A stretch of 64,000 nt of DNA from Hermodice carunculata (GCA_964020975.1 OZ026630.1:20744588-20808587), one strand, 5' to 3'; numbered from the stretch's first letter, positions 16,301-31,300 are shown. The notes: a model not told the origin generated them from the letters alone. Numbers and translations: made by a program.

Positions 16301-19300
16301 AGCACAGTCATACACAAAATAGCATGAAGTACAACCCATTCTACTCTTTACAGTCCCTAACCTTCTTCTTATTTTTTTTTTTTTTAATGATTTTTTCATT
16401 GACAGCAGAAGTATATAACTTTCACAAACATACTGGTTTTGTACATTAAGTGAATCTCAGTCCCTAACCTTTGAAGTCTTACAATGCCAGGTTTTAGGAT
16501 TAACCAGTAGCTTTCCTGAACACATTTTGGGATAACTCTGTCAAAACCATGTTGAGAAAGTTATCAACCATGGCATTTTTTTCTCATGTTGAATGACATA
16601 TAACATGAATGCTGACACTTCAATGAAAGGTAATGATAAATAAATATCTGAAACCATTATAATAGGAGAGGTCATCTGTGTATTCAGCTCAATACACAGA
16701 ATTCTTCAGGGCTAGAGATGTGTATTCCCATTGGATTGCATGTCAAATTGACCTCATATTAAAAGACTACTTTTAAAGCTACAAAGAACGAAAATAATGT
16801 GACCATTTCAGCTATATACATAATTTTACCAAACAAATTTAGCTCTTTCTGCAACGAGTGGTTTCAAAGTTGTTAACCTGTAAATTACAATGAAAAGGAA
16901 TGGGAATACACAACTCTAGCCCTGAATGACTGAAATGTCCTCTACAGGAGAGCAGTAGAAGCTTCTGTTTTTGCTCTCCCCTATTGAGTGACATAAACAT
17001 GACTTTTGTTGTGATAAGTACTGTGTGAGTAAAAAGACAATACTTATTGCTTTTCCACTTTCCAAATATATTGAATAATTTCCCACATTTATCAATATTG
17101 ATACATCAAGCCATACAAAATGATGATTTTACATGTATTTTTTTTAACCAACAAGGTAGGGAAGCTTTTTCATTTTTTCTTTAAACACAAAAAAAAGAAA
17201 AAAAAAAAAATATGAGGGCAAGCTTTTGTTTTAAAAGGCTCATTTAACAAAGTATATGAGAGCATCCAAACTCCAAACATGGTTAGCAGATGGTCAAAGT
17301 TGGGCACAAGTACTTGACATAAAGCACATTTTCCTAATTTCTTCATGTAAAACATTAAAATTCAAATAAATTTAAGCAGTGTAAGGAAAATGTGAAAGGT
17401 CTTGTTTTACAGGATATCTGATGTTGAACAACAAAGAATCACAAGACTTGGCAAGTGTTACAGCAAGCTTGGAATGTCTGTAAACACTGTCCACATACTG
17501 CCAAATAACTTGAAGCCCATCCTGAAACTGTGATGTCCAGGCTCTGTTATAGGCCTCTACTAATTTAATTTCTTCAAGAGCACAGCATGCAAATAGCAGA
17601 ATTTTTTACTGGTCTACAGGCCCAGTGTTTTGACAATTTTTCCAGTTTAGTCATAATGTTTACTGTCGTATTTCTACTACCTCACAAGCATATTATTATG
17701 CTGCATGCATGTTTTAGTTCAGTCAACTAATACTCTTGGCATTTGTCATTTTTCATAGTTGATTTTCATTACTGTTGCCTTTTTGGCTCACGTTTTACTT
17801 GTTCTCATTTGTTCATCATGTTCAAAAATACTTAATTAAACAGCCTTAACAAAGAATCAGATTGCACCAGATGAAACCCCCACCTCAGAGTGGATAATTC
17901 AGACAATTTTGTATTGGTTTCTTTAGGTTAGCTACACTTTAAAATGTTGTCTGAGTGACCCATAGCCAACAAATATAAATAAATGGTAGAAATATATGCC
18001 CCCCCCCCTCCCAAATCAGGCCTGACAAACGGACAGGCAGACAGAGGGACAGACAGATTAAAACCACCCATCACATCAACTCAGCTGACTGACAAGTCAC
18101 CTGAGCTAAAAATTGATGTGATTGGTCAATACCAGGGGTCAAGTACACATCGAGCAAGAAGGTCACCCAATACAGGTTGCCCTGTTGGCCTCCAGTCCAG
18201 AGGAATGGCTTCTGATGGGATGACATTTTGAGTAGATAAGATCCGACAAATCACATACCAAATGTAGTGGTACATAAGGTATTGTGACACAAATCTGCTG
18301 GTCAGGGTGCACCAGTTTGACTGGAGAAAGTGTTACTTCCTTCTGGTACAACTTCATACCTGTGTGGCAGCTACCAGCTCCTCTTTGGATGGCTTCTCAT
18401 TGAACACATCTCTGTCTGCATCCCCACTGAAACAACAGCATATTACCCAGTGACAATGACACATCACATGAGTACCCTATCATAATGATACATAGCATGA
18501 ATGCAAATAGCAAAAAATATACCTAAATTGAGTTTAATCAAATGAAATGTGCACAGCCATTGCTTGACAAAAACGCTCTGTTTTTTTCCTAACTCTTTAA
18601 GTGGCAAATTTTGGACTGAGTCAACAGCTTTTCTCAGCACACATTGGGTGCAGTGTGCCCAATACTGGGATGGTCTCTGAAGACAAATTTCAGTTTAATC
18701 AGATCTGATGCTTTCAAAATTTTTGTCAAAAATGTTTTTACATGTATTATGATTTTTCAACTTTGATACACTGTATGTAATGTAGTAGCTCACAAAATAC
18801 TCTTTGTAGATATATATCTCATAGCCTTCATCCTACAAAACCCATTACGCCATCATTCTATTGTAAAGAAGCAAAATAGTTTTGTGACTTACCCCTCCTT
18901 ATCATCAGGTTCCCGTCTGGTGAATAAATAGAATCTGTTTTTCTTGAACGCTGTACACAGCAATGTGGGATCAAAATGAGTCTTCTGCAGCAAGGGGTTA
19001 TCAGAGGCCTGCATCTCCATGGTAACAGCAGCTTTTGCCTTCTTAGCTGTCCCTTGGAACAAGGACAACTTGAGAAACCTGGCATTCTCAGGCTTCCCAA
19101 GTATCCTTGAGCATCGATTAGTGGTCAAATTTACCACTGAAAGAGAATAAACCCAACCTGTTATTGAGATTCAATGGTAACAGAGCAATACAGAACAATA
19201 TGGCAGAAATAATGTGTAGTGGTCGCCCTAATCTGAGGTTATGCTCTACCAAAGCTTTCTTTTACAACACAAAGAATGACATTTCAGCTGATCCTCCTTC

Positions 19301-22300
19301 TCATAGGAGTCCAGCCTTTTAACTCATTCCACCCTGATAGAAGACTGAGTCAACAGCTTTCCTTGGCGCACTCTGGGCGCATTGCGCCCAGAGTGCGCCA
19401 AGGAAAGCTGTTGACCATGGGCATATAATTTGGAATGATCTTCCATGCAAGTTTCATCCAAAATATTGAAAAATAATCCCTAAATTAGTAAAATACAATT
19501 AGCAGACGACATTTAGATATTAGCAGGAAAAAGCGTCATCAGGGTGGAATGAGTTAAAGTACTACTTTTTAAGGTGCTGTATCAATGGAGGACCATACCT
19601 GGTTCTCACTGTGTCTCTAAAAAGAAACCCAATCACAAGAAAAAATCCCTGGCATCACAACTAACTATTCAAAGGAGATTTTTTGACATGTCAATAAAAA
19701 GACATTTTTAACATACAATATACTACACGTACGCCATAACAGAGTTCAACTTCTGAGTGTTCACAGGTTGTCCACAGCCACTGTATTCATGAATTCCATA
19801 CCATGGTGAAAGACTTATACATTTAAGCATACTTAACATATTAGGAACTTTGGAAAGTCATGATTTTTGTCAAGTGAAAGGTAGCAATCTTCAATAAACT
19901 GCCACATAGACATGTCTATACACCATACATGTATCAATGGACTATCATCTCAGGGTTCTGACACAATGCACTGCAAGTAAGGACCCATTCATCTGTACAT
20001 ACAAAGTAAAGCAGAATACATTAGCTCTGCTGAGTCCCTGGAATACCAAAAAATGCATATATACCTTTGATTCCAAGCATGGTTGAATACAGCACAAAAT
20101 TCCCACTTTCATCAAACACTGTAAACAAAGTACACATTATGAAATGATTTGGGCTTCTCTTTTATGATTAGGGAAAAAAATCTAAGAAGACACATTTGCA
20201 TGAAAAGTTTAAAAAACACTAGTTACAATGGGAGGATAAATATTTGTCTCAAAAGTCTAACCAAGATCTGGTTAATGATCAAATATCTTCTCAATGGGGA
20301 AAAGCAGAGTCTGACAGTTCTTGTGCCCATCCTGTCTGACTGGCTAAGGCTGCATGAATATTTTCATTACTTTCTTCTTCTTCTTCTTCTTCTTCTTCTT
20401 CTTCTTCTTCTTCTTCTTCTTCTTCTTCTTCTTCTTCTTCTTCTTCTTCTTCTTCTTCTTCTTCTTCTTCTTCTTCTTCTTCTTCTTCTTCTTCTTCTTC
20501 TTCTTCTTCTTCTTCTTCTTCTTCTTCTTCTTCTTCTTCTTCTTCTTCTTCTTCTTCTTCTTCTTCTTCTTCTTCTTCTTCTTCTTCTTCTTCTTCTTCT
20601 TCTTCTTCTTCTTCTTCTTCTTCTTCTTCTTCTTCTTCTTCTTCTTCTTCTTCTTCTTCTTCTTCTTCTTCTTCTTCTTCTTCTTCTTCTTCTTCTTCTT
20701 CTTCTTCTTCTTCTTCTTCTCTTCTCTCCTCCTCCTCCTCCTCCTCCTCCTCCTCCTCCTCCTCCTCCTCCTCCTCCTCTTCTTCTTCTTCTTCTTCATC
20801 ATCATCATCATCATCATCACTAAGTTGGCCATGATAAATCTAAGTACAGGTATATATGTAGCTGAAATGTTCACATACATTTGACAACCTCAACTGCCAA
20901 AATAGCTGGTTTACATATGGTGATTTTAACATACACTCTATTAGCAAAACACACTTCTAACTGCTATAATTTTTGCATTGTGTCATGTACTCAGCTGAAT
21001 GCACATCCAATTTCTACTTGTAAGTAATGCTATTACCATGGTTACTAGGTGGCATCAGAACAGCCTACACCTGAAGGGTGTCAAACAGAGGTCCAAAGTA
21101 CAAATTTCCACTAAGAGCCAGTAGAAAGGACATCTGTCTTGTACTGATTGAAGTCCCATGAAGTAATTTTTTTTCCTTTACGAAATATGAAGAGACATGG
21201 ACAATAAACCTGTCATAAACAAAGCTGCATGTTAAAAAAGCATCTGGCTTACACATAACAATGCATCAGGCTTACACATAAAAATGTATCAGGCTTTATA
21301 TAACAGTGTGTGTTAACTTTGGAAAACCTGCAAGATTCCAGCTTTTATTATGTTGACACAGAAATAAATAGTCCCCCACATTCCCTGCAATCAATCAATT
21401 TCCAGTCATGGTCTTGCTTTATCAATAATTGAAATACTTGCCAATGTTTGCTAAACTAAATGCATCAGACTTCTCAAGGTCCCTCTCTCCGGCCATTCGT
21501 CGACCAAACTCCATGTTTGGTAGCTGTTGTCTCATCTGCCAACCAGGATTGGAAGACAAAAAGACATAGAAAAGATTAAAAACATCCCTGTTGAACTGTG
21601 ATCCAGCAAAGCATGTCTCAAGCTTTAGCTACAGTGAAAATGACACAATCAATAACTGTTCACTGCAAAATTGTCAGATATCTGAATATGCCAGATAAAT
21701 GAGTCAAGTAACAAAGAAATTTTACTTGAAGCTTTCTGAAACTTGTGTCACTGTGTGAATATGTTGGCTATCTGAGGTTGGTTATAATGAAGTTTCACAG
21801 TATTTTCAAAATAAATTTAGTTTGACATCTAAGTGAAAATGTTAATATGAAAATGATCTTACCTGCTGGAGTTGAGAGAACTGCTGCAGGGACTCATCTA
21901 ACACCTTGCTAAGCTTCCCTGTCAAGAACTTAAATATTCTAATCTGCAATAGAGAAATTCAAAATATCTTAAATATATAGATTTCCCATTTTTGGCTAGG
22001 TACTTTGTGCTGAAGGTTGCTGGTTTGAGACCCGCTTGTTCCATGGTCACTGAACATATATACATTAGATATAAATTTGTTTTCTCATTTTACAGGTCTT
22101 TGATTTACAAGCAAGTGTCTGTGTTAAAAGTTTTAGCCATTACTTCATTATCATGCTGTAAATTAAGACCGCTGCCACAATCAGGTAAACAGGCAACTTC
22201 AAAGTACATGTACGCAATACTTCTTCTATTAATACAAACAAAATGGTGACTTTTTGGTGACCCACAACTTTTGTTGTATATATATATATCTTAATTGTAC

Positions 22301-25300
22301 ATTTCATTATTTATATTATCTGCTTTTTGATGAAACAGGACTTCACTTGAAACCAGCTTACCACTGTATGAGCTATCTGGTTGAAATGAGCATTTACATT
22401 ACATTTCATTACATTACATTCTTTGGATCAAACTCTTCAGTTCAACCAATTCTCTTTAAACATTCTTCAATGCTAAATGCACAGAACAAAGGCACATGTG
22501 AAAAGATTAAATATTCAACTGAACTAATTGAGTCATATTCCAAGCTTACCTTTCTATCAGTTGCAATGGTAGCCATAAGTTGTCCATTGGGTGAAAATGC
22601 CAAGCCTGTCGGTAATGACTTGCACTGAGGTAAGCACAACAAAAAAGACCATGAGACATGGTTATGTATGCAGCAAAACATACTTCAGTAGCAATGTGCC
22701 AAAAACCAAACAGTGGGTGCCTTGAGAGTCAGCTCCAGGTATTCTAGACCATCAATCTCAGGATGATAACCATCAATCTCAGGATGATAACTGTTGTGTG
22801 GAAGCTCAGCTCCACAAGTTCATGGGGACATCCCCACTCACCGATATCTGTGATCAGGCAACTGGCAAAGTATGTGAATCAGCTTCCTGTATGTTTTTGC
22901 AAACCCGTGTGTAATCTGCAGTTCAATAAATAGTTAAGTTCATGCTGTCTACTTACGGGGTTAATACCACCAGGGAGGGTTTTGTGACTGTACCCTGACT
23001 CAGCTGCTGTTACAACACCAGAGTTAAGGCTCGAGTGTTGTCACAGTAGCTATAGGCAGGTTATGATACAGACACAAACCCCAATTTGAAGGTTGTAATA
23101 ATTTTTCTATCATGATGAAAGTCTGAAATACACAGCACAGTTAAGACTTCTTTGACATGGACTAAGTCTTTAAGCCTTTAAGGCCACTTGTTTTTTGCTG
23201 CATTTGGGATGGCCTCATAAGAGCGGGACCACTGTATATCAGTCAATATTGTGCTGGAGGCTTGGCCAGCATTGTTCCCACCCAAGAGTAGATTCAGTGT
23301 TCTTACCTTAACAAATTCAAAGAGATCTGTATCTGTTTTGTACTGCCATAACACATTCTTGGGGAACTTGTAGTCCTGTCTGTGGCCTTTCCAATACTCC
23401 AGCATCCCTGCCTGGTCCACAGAAACCACTGTCTCAAACACTGCATTGTACTGTAACCAACAAGACGGCTGTGTTAACTCTCCATGTTCAGCTGACCTTG
23501 ACACATTCACCTCAAAATAAATCCCAACTTCAGCTCGCTTCAGCTTCAGCTGAGCTTCGATGAGCAGAGCTAAGACTAGCTTAACTTCAAGCAAATGATA
23601 TATGGATATGAGTGACACAGATACTTAACTAAGTGACTGTGTTCTACTAAGGTCCTGCCAAGGTACATCCTCAACAAGTTTGAAGTGGATATGGTCTACA
23701 CTTTAGAAAAAAATACATAAACATGCATGTACATATGTATTCCTATACAGTATATGAACAATGCTATTAAACATGTATTCTTATTGATCATAACATAATT
23801 TTTAAAACATTAAAAATCTGTAAATGAAAGTGGTGCCACTACATGTACAGGTGTGGGGGAGACTGAGTCAAGTTACATTCCCACCAACACTGAAAAAAGT
23901 AAACAGTTTGGGACACCAAAATTTGAAAAAAAAATACTGAATATAAAATATTTTTGCTGTACCATCCATTGAACAAATATTCGCTTGTTGTCATGCAATT
24001 TCAAAGATATCAGCAAAACAGTTTATGAGGTTTTCCAAAAAAAATATGAACGAAAAATATCACCAAAAAATAAAAATAACTGAAGCATAATAACCTATTG
24101 AACAGGCTTCTAAGACACCCACCTAAGTTTTAAATGGATCTGGTGAATGGTTTAGGAAGAATACACTCCATATACACATGCCTGTACAGAAAAATTCTAA
24201 GATCTAATGCACTTGGAACACTAGAATATTTGGGTGGACAAGTAGTGACTTAAAATTTTTCTGGTCATGTGAAAATATTAACACACACACAAAAAAACAA
24301 AAAAAAGGCCTCCATTCTGCAGAATTTGTGGAAGAGTTCCTAAGTTAACATTCCCAATCACCAAATGCGACCAACTGTTCCATTTGGCTACCAACAATGA
24401 CACTGCTTTGATTGAAACACCAATGGAAACTGCATTTAGGGATAAAATACATTTTTATAAACTGCAAAGGAATAGTCAGAGATCATGTTTATGACTTCAA
24501 ATGCATACAAGGCATACATAGATTTAAACTCTCTTCAAGGTCAAAGAGTGATTGCAGGCAAGATGGTCATGTCAAATCTTCACAATAACATGAGACCTGC
24601 TAAGAGGGTTACTGCTAACAGGGTTAATCTTGATCAGTCACTTCCTGTCTGCACTGCAATCATTTTTTAGCATGAATCTTGATATGTTAAATCAGGACAC
24701 TGCAGCAATCAGTTGGATCTTAATTGTTTTAGTAAGATTTTACTTGTAATTATGTTTATGTTTAGAATCACAGATGACTCTAGTTTAAAGCACTAATACA
24801 ATATGCAAGTCTTTTTATAGCATACACAAAGATTCTTTTGAAAGCTTAAGCCAAATGTGAATATTCTAAAATTCATTTGTTTATTTGTTGATTCATCTAC
24901 TTTAAGACAATCATATGATATATTACACCTGCTCACAAAACCTGCAATCAGGAATATGGTACAGGTAGCCTGGCTGTAGGTACCATTTTTGTTGTTGGTC
25001 TGCATGGATTGTTAAAACCTAAAAATGGCTACTAAAATCCGAACATGGCTATTTACTGCTATGAAGACGGCTAATGAAATAAAATGTAAGTGTTAACATA
25101 GAAACTGACAGAATTCTCAATGTAAGGAACAGTCCTTAAAATGAAACAGAAATGGAAAGAATTGTCCATTCAGACATAAAAAGATCATCCATGTGCACTG
25201 AAATGCAGAAGGCAACTCCTGCACAGTAACTCCATTAAGGACATGAAAAAAACACAGCTACTTGAAGATAAGGACAAGTGGACTTAGAAAAAAATATTAC

Positions 25301-28300
25301 TTTTTTGAAGTTGTCATGTGTTCAGGTAGTTTTAAACAAGAGGGCTGTTGTCAGCTGACCTTGTTATTTTCAACCAAAAATAAGTCCAACCCTGATCCAC
25401 GGGTACCCAAAACCACTTGTGCGCAATTTAAAACCCATTAGCTAAGAAGCTTTATTGGAAGATTTCTACTGTTTTCCCAAAATATGAAGAAAAAGAAATC
25501 ATTAACAAGAGGGCTGTGTGAACAGCCCATGCTCAGCTGACCAAGACATTCATCACACTTGCAGCTCTGTGAACTTGGGATAGGATCAAGGTCACCCATG
25601 TACTGAGTAAGTCTGACCTTTATAGAAGAACACTAACATGTGCAACATCAAGGTCCCAGTTCAACTAGTGCTCAAGTTATAGTGAAAGGTAAAAATTGTG
25701 TATGTTGCCCTATGACCCCAGAAACGAGGTCAAGGTCACTCATGTACTGTCTAAGCATGACCTTCAAAGAGAAACATTAACGTGTGCAACATCAAGGTCC
25801 TAACTCAAAACAGATCTCAAGTTATCAAGTGAAGTGTAAATTTTGTGTCAGTTGTTCTGTGACCTTGGGAATGAGGTCAAAGTGCAAACATCACTGGAGC
25901 ATGACCATTTGCACAAAATAGGTAGCCACTTATAAAAGGTACATTCCTACCAAGTTTGGCCCAAATCTGGCCAAAATTATTGAAGTTATAACCATTACAA
26001 GAAATTCCCATGTTTAACTTTCCTATTAAAACTTTTTTGAGGATTCTTGAAAAAAAATAATAAAATCACTGGGGCATGACCATTTGAAAAACTTGGTAGA
26101 GACCCACCCAAGGTACACTGCCATCACGTTTGAAGTAAATCTGACAGACAGTTTCTTTCGAGAAGTCCAAAATGTGAATTACCGTTAGAATGCCCATTGA
26201 CTTGCATAATAAGCAATAGAAAAGGTGCATTTATCGATAAGTACCTGAATTGAAAAAAAAAAAAAACATGTTAAAATTCAGGAATCCAAAGCAGTGCCAC
26301 TTAGTGAACAACTTTGTTTGACTGTTCCACAAGGAACATATCCGCCAAGTTTCAGCTTCATCTGAATGACGGTTCTGAAGAAGAAGTCAAAAATAGCAAA
26401 AACACACAAAAAATCATTAAAAAAATTAGGAAAAAATTGCAGCGCCACCTGGTGTGCAAATTCAGAACTAGGAGTCCCTGGGAGTGTCCCTGTGCAATAT
26501 CAAAGCAATTGGGTGAGCCGTGTCAGAGAAGATTTTTTTAAAATTCATAAAAAAATCCAAAAATTACTGAGCATGACCACTTGAACAAACTTGGTACAGA
26601 CCTACCCACGGCACATCCCGACCAAGTTTAAAGTGAATCTGGCTGACGGTTTTGGGAAATGTGAATTGTGGATGACGGACATCTCTAGTATGTTACACTC
26701 ATGTAGAAAAACATGACCCGTATTCATAAATTTCAAACCCAACAATGACAGCAAAGAGATTCCAGAGTTACGAATGCATCAACATTCATCTTCCAATACC
26801 AATGTGAAGAAACAAATTTCACTCCTGACTTGAGACAGGCAGTCACCCACACAAGGCAACCGGTGATTTTAAATCGGTCCTCTCAACCTTTGAGATATTC
26901 TTCATCAAATACAGACTACAGTGTTTCCAAAATGTATAGGCGCAACCACTCAAAATCCAAATTTTATCACTTCTGCCAAAAATAAAAAGATAATTAGCAG
27001 GCCTATCACTTTTTTGGTTCTTCTGACTAGTTCATCAGCAGAGTTTACAGCAAAAGTAGAAAGTAGGCCTATATCGTTTTTGTGATATCTATGAATCTGG
27101 AACATTATGTGATTGATAAGTAAAGTGATTGAATCACTGTTAAAGAGTATCAAATGCAACACTTCTTCAAGACCCTCACTATACAATTGTAGTTCTACAG
27201 ATGGATTTTCATCAAGTTTAAAGACACTTCAATATGAAGTTTGGGAGAAAAAACTGAAAATACTAAAAAAAGACACACAAAATTATGACCACCCCCCACC
27301 CCCACCCCCACCCCCCAAAGCCCAGCACCATGAGTTAGATAAATTTTAGTCTCGGGGGTTTGTGAAGTGTGCCTGTGATATTTCAAAGCAATTGACCAAG
27401 CAGTTTGGGAGGATTTTTTTTTGAGATTTTGGCCAAAAGGTGAACAAGATAATTTGCAAAAAATCGAAAAATCAATGAAGTGTGACCATCTGAATAAATT
27501 TGGTCAAGACCCACCAAAGGTACATACTCACCAACTTTGAAGTGGATCTGGCAGAGAATAAGTTGAAAAAATGTGAATTACCATTGCAATCCTTATAGAG
27601 TTACAGAGTAATGAATAGGAATGTATGAATTAAGTGACAAGAACCTGATTTTTAAATTTATTAAAAATTGGGGATCCACAGCATCCCCACCTAGTGAACA
27701 ACTTTGTTTAACCTTTCCACAAGGTATCATTTCCACTAGGGTGCAGCCCAATCTGATTGACCTTGATGGAGAAGTTAGAGCCAGAAATAGTGGAAAATAC
27801 ACAAAAAATCATAAAAACATACCCTTTAAAGTTTGAAGTGGATCTGGCAAACAGTTTTGGAAAAGAAGTCAAAAATGTGAATTCTGGATGGACAGATGAT
27901 GGACAGACAATGGACACCTGTCCTATAAGCTCACCTGATTTACAAGTCAGCTGAGCTAAAAGTGTGCTTTGTATGTGTCTTACATGTACCTCTATAATGG
28001 AGACAGGCTTCGTATGTACTTTGTCCAATGTATGCAGAGGGTCTGCCTGTCCCATACCATCGTACACATGAATCTCACAACTTTCCTTCTCAGACCTACA
28101 ACAGAATAACAGTTTATTATTTATGGAACCTGCCCTGTTCACATCAATACAATATCCATCCATCGGGAAGACTGAATGACTCTTGATCTTAGACATTTCT
28201 GTTACAAAAAAAAAAGAAATCATTGGGCCCAATAGTAAATTATAGGCAAACATGTCCGCCCCTGAGACATTCATGCCTGAGAGATGGTCAAACCAAGTTT

Positions 28301-31300
28301 TTCAGTAGTCTGGATCACATATTTGCACTGTTTTTAGCCATTCACATAATTGCAAGTCATTAGACCTTGAATATGCATCAAGTATATTGTCCTTCAAACT
28401 TGACATAGACTTTTACGATGATGCTCAACTGCAAAAGTTGCACATGCAAGAAATCACAGACAGACAGACACTTACACAAATGCAGGCTATTGTAATGACA
28501 CCAACACCATCCCTGGGCATTTAAGGGCTAAGGGCTAAAAATGTGAAGTTACAAGTTAGGTCGAAAACGGGAGAATTAAATTCAAAAAGACAAAACACGG
28601 CCCACTTTTCCCACTTTTTTTCATGCTAAATAGAGATGATTCTACATCAACAAGATCTTTTTTCAGTATTCAATAAAGAATTATTGTTTATGGTAGAAAT
28701 ATTAATTATTATTTTTACTGCACAGCACTGTTCCCCTCCCCCCCCCCCACACACACCAATGTTTGTATGCTTGCTGTAATGATGAACAAGCACCAACCTA
28801 GCCCTGAGTGAAGGTATTAATGCTTGCTTACACTGCCAAAGTCTTGATTGCGTCTCCAGGTGAAAATATCCAGGAACAACAAAGAGGTACATAGGGCAGC
28901 TTCATCATGTTGATCATGTCTACAAGAAATGGCACAGGCATAGAGTGAAGAAACCGAATATACTTTACCCACTGTAACTGACTATGTCCATCTGTGAAAA
29001 TGACTGTACTCTACAAGTAACTTGCATAACTTAAAATCTAGTAACAAGATTCAGTTAAAAGATACCCCCTTAACCTGAAAGTTTGATTCAGCACTGATAT
29101 TGGCATGGTGGACTTTGTAAGTAAGAGTCAGGGTGGCATGCTCAGTGAAGTATGTTGTCATATATTACCAATAAAGGGCAATTCTTTCTTATGCACATGT
29201 TATTCACGTAGTATTTGTGAAAAAACAAAGTTGATCGTTTCTTACCAAGTTAGGCTAAAGCATATGCAATGTGGCTTTTGCCAGTGTCACATGAGGGCTG
29301 CCAATACCATTGCAACAAGCTCATATACTAGTACATATGCACATGGATTCCACAAAGTACCACTTGCTTGTGGTTAACGAAGAATGTCCCAAGACATACA
29401 TATGGTGCCAGTAATTAATCATGTATGTTTTACTGGGGTCATTCAGGTGGATGGTCCCAGATAGCTGATGTTACCTAATACAGTGGAACCTGTTTTCAAA
29501 GGTACCCCATAAAACCCTCATGGACCTCAGGCACAACATGTGATTCGTGCACATGCCAGCACATTCAAAGTCCTCATATGATGCATGGTCAAAGTTAAAA
29601 CAGAACTGAAAAGCCCTCTTTTGAATTTGCTGAAGCTTGTTTGAGCTTGTCTGGCTGCAGAAGTGCCATATGGTGGGGCAGTATATAAAATTTGTTCTTA
29701 TAAATGATTTAAAAATTACTAATTTGCTGGGAATGTCTAAGATCTGACTAAATCTTCTAAGAACATTGATTTGTCAGAAAGCCTTTGCACACACTTGAGA
29801 TACATGTGGGCCCATTGTAAGGTCTCTGTTTATCCGCATTCCCAGTGACATTACTTGTTCAGAATTTTCACTGTTTTGTTCCCTGAGTTTCATGTCCTCC
29901 AAGCCATTTTATCGCATACACTGGAATTTGTTTTCATTTGCGCACATCTCATTGCCATCAAAGCACTAGATAGCTTTTAGGGATTCTGTTTGCAGCGTCG
30001 ATATTATGTGTAGAGAGATGTCAGTACTGTGACTGACCCTATTGTCATCTGTCTAATTGTGCAGCATACAGTCAGTCTCATAGCTAATGTCATTCACAAA
30101 TATATTACACAAGAGGGGTCCTGAAATGGACCCCTGGGGTATGCCACAAGTAATTTCCATCCAAATACTGTTCTCATTTTTCATTCCAACCCTTTGTTTT
30201 TGGTGCTTTAAGAAGCTCGTAATCATGCCACAGCATGAGACATGCCACGACTGGAGAGTTTTGACAGCAGTAGGTCATGGGGCATACTTTCAAAGACATG
30301 GGATACATCCATCAGTACCATGTTTGATAGGTCCTAGGAAGAATTTGAAGTCAACAAGAGGGCTACAGCCTAACCATGGCTGACCTTGATATATTCAACC
30401 CAAAATAAGACCCAATCTAGTGCTGAGCTGAGTTGAGCTTCATGAGCAGAGCCAAGCGTATTTAAATTTGAGCTTATAACCAAATTGACACTAGGCAAAT
30501 GATTTTCCCATAACCTCAACTAAGATGTCTGCTGAAGTAACAATGTAAAATTGCTGACGAACAGATGAAGGATCATGGAATAAGCTCAGCTGATTGACAA
30601 CTCAGGTGAGCTAAAAACCAAACAGATTTCACAAGCATATGTACAAGGAACGACATTACAAACTTGGTTGAAGGTAATATCCACACTGAATTAAATTACT
30701 TTCAGAGAAATATTCACTCTGACATCTAAGAACCTTTGATGGAATATCAAGCGAAGAAAAATACTTACCAAAATTAACAATATCAAAGACCTTGAGGGAC
30801 TTGTCATCAGAGCATGTTGCACACAGTTCTCCATTGACACTCACAGTCAGATCAATTATGGCACCTGTCCCCAATAATCAAAAGCTATAAACATACAAAT
30901 ATGGAAATTCAGATGTCATAATTCAGATTACATTGCACAAGATTCATACAATTTAACTTTAAATAAATTGACATTACCAATTAAAACTTTATCACTTAAT
31001 TAATTAAAACTTTTTCACTAATAATCATGACAACAAAACTTCCAAAGTTGTGAAGACATACAACGGTTAAGCCTTGACATCTGTCCTTGCTCTCTTACCC
31101 AGATGGGTTCTGAAATGTTTTACAAATTCTATGCCATCCTCTTCATTCTTCTTCCAGAACTTCACATGTCCATCACAGCTGGCTGTGATAATGAAATCAC
31201 TTCTGCAAAAACAAAAAAGGAAGGTTAATATGAAATGTCATCATAATCCTATTGATAATTGCTTCACACAGGACCAAATTTTACTCATTGATACTTCCTA

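Noticed and set aside
20149-20884. Long frames of poly-Leu, poly-Phe or poly-Lys on both strands
   Set aside because: They are translations of the TTC/CTC microsatellite; no start context, neighbouring exon or family.
23178-23618. 146-codon frame read as one exon
   Set aside because: Only 23307-23450 is PPWD1 exon 7; the first part is F1 repeat and the last part intron.
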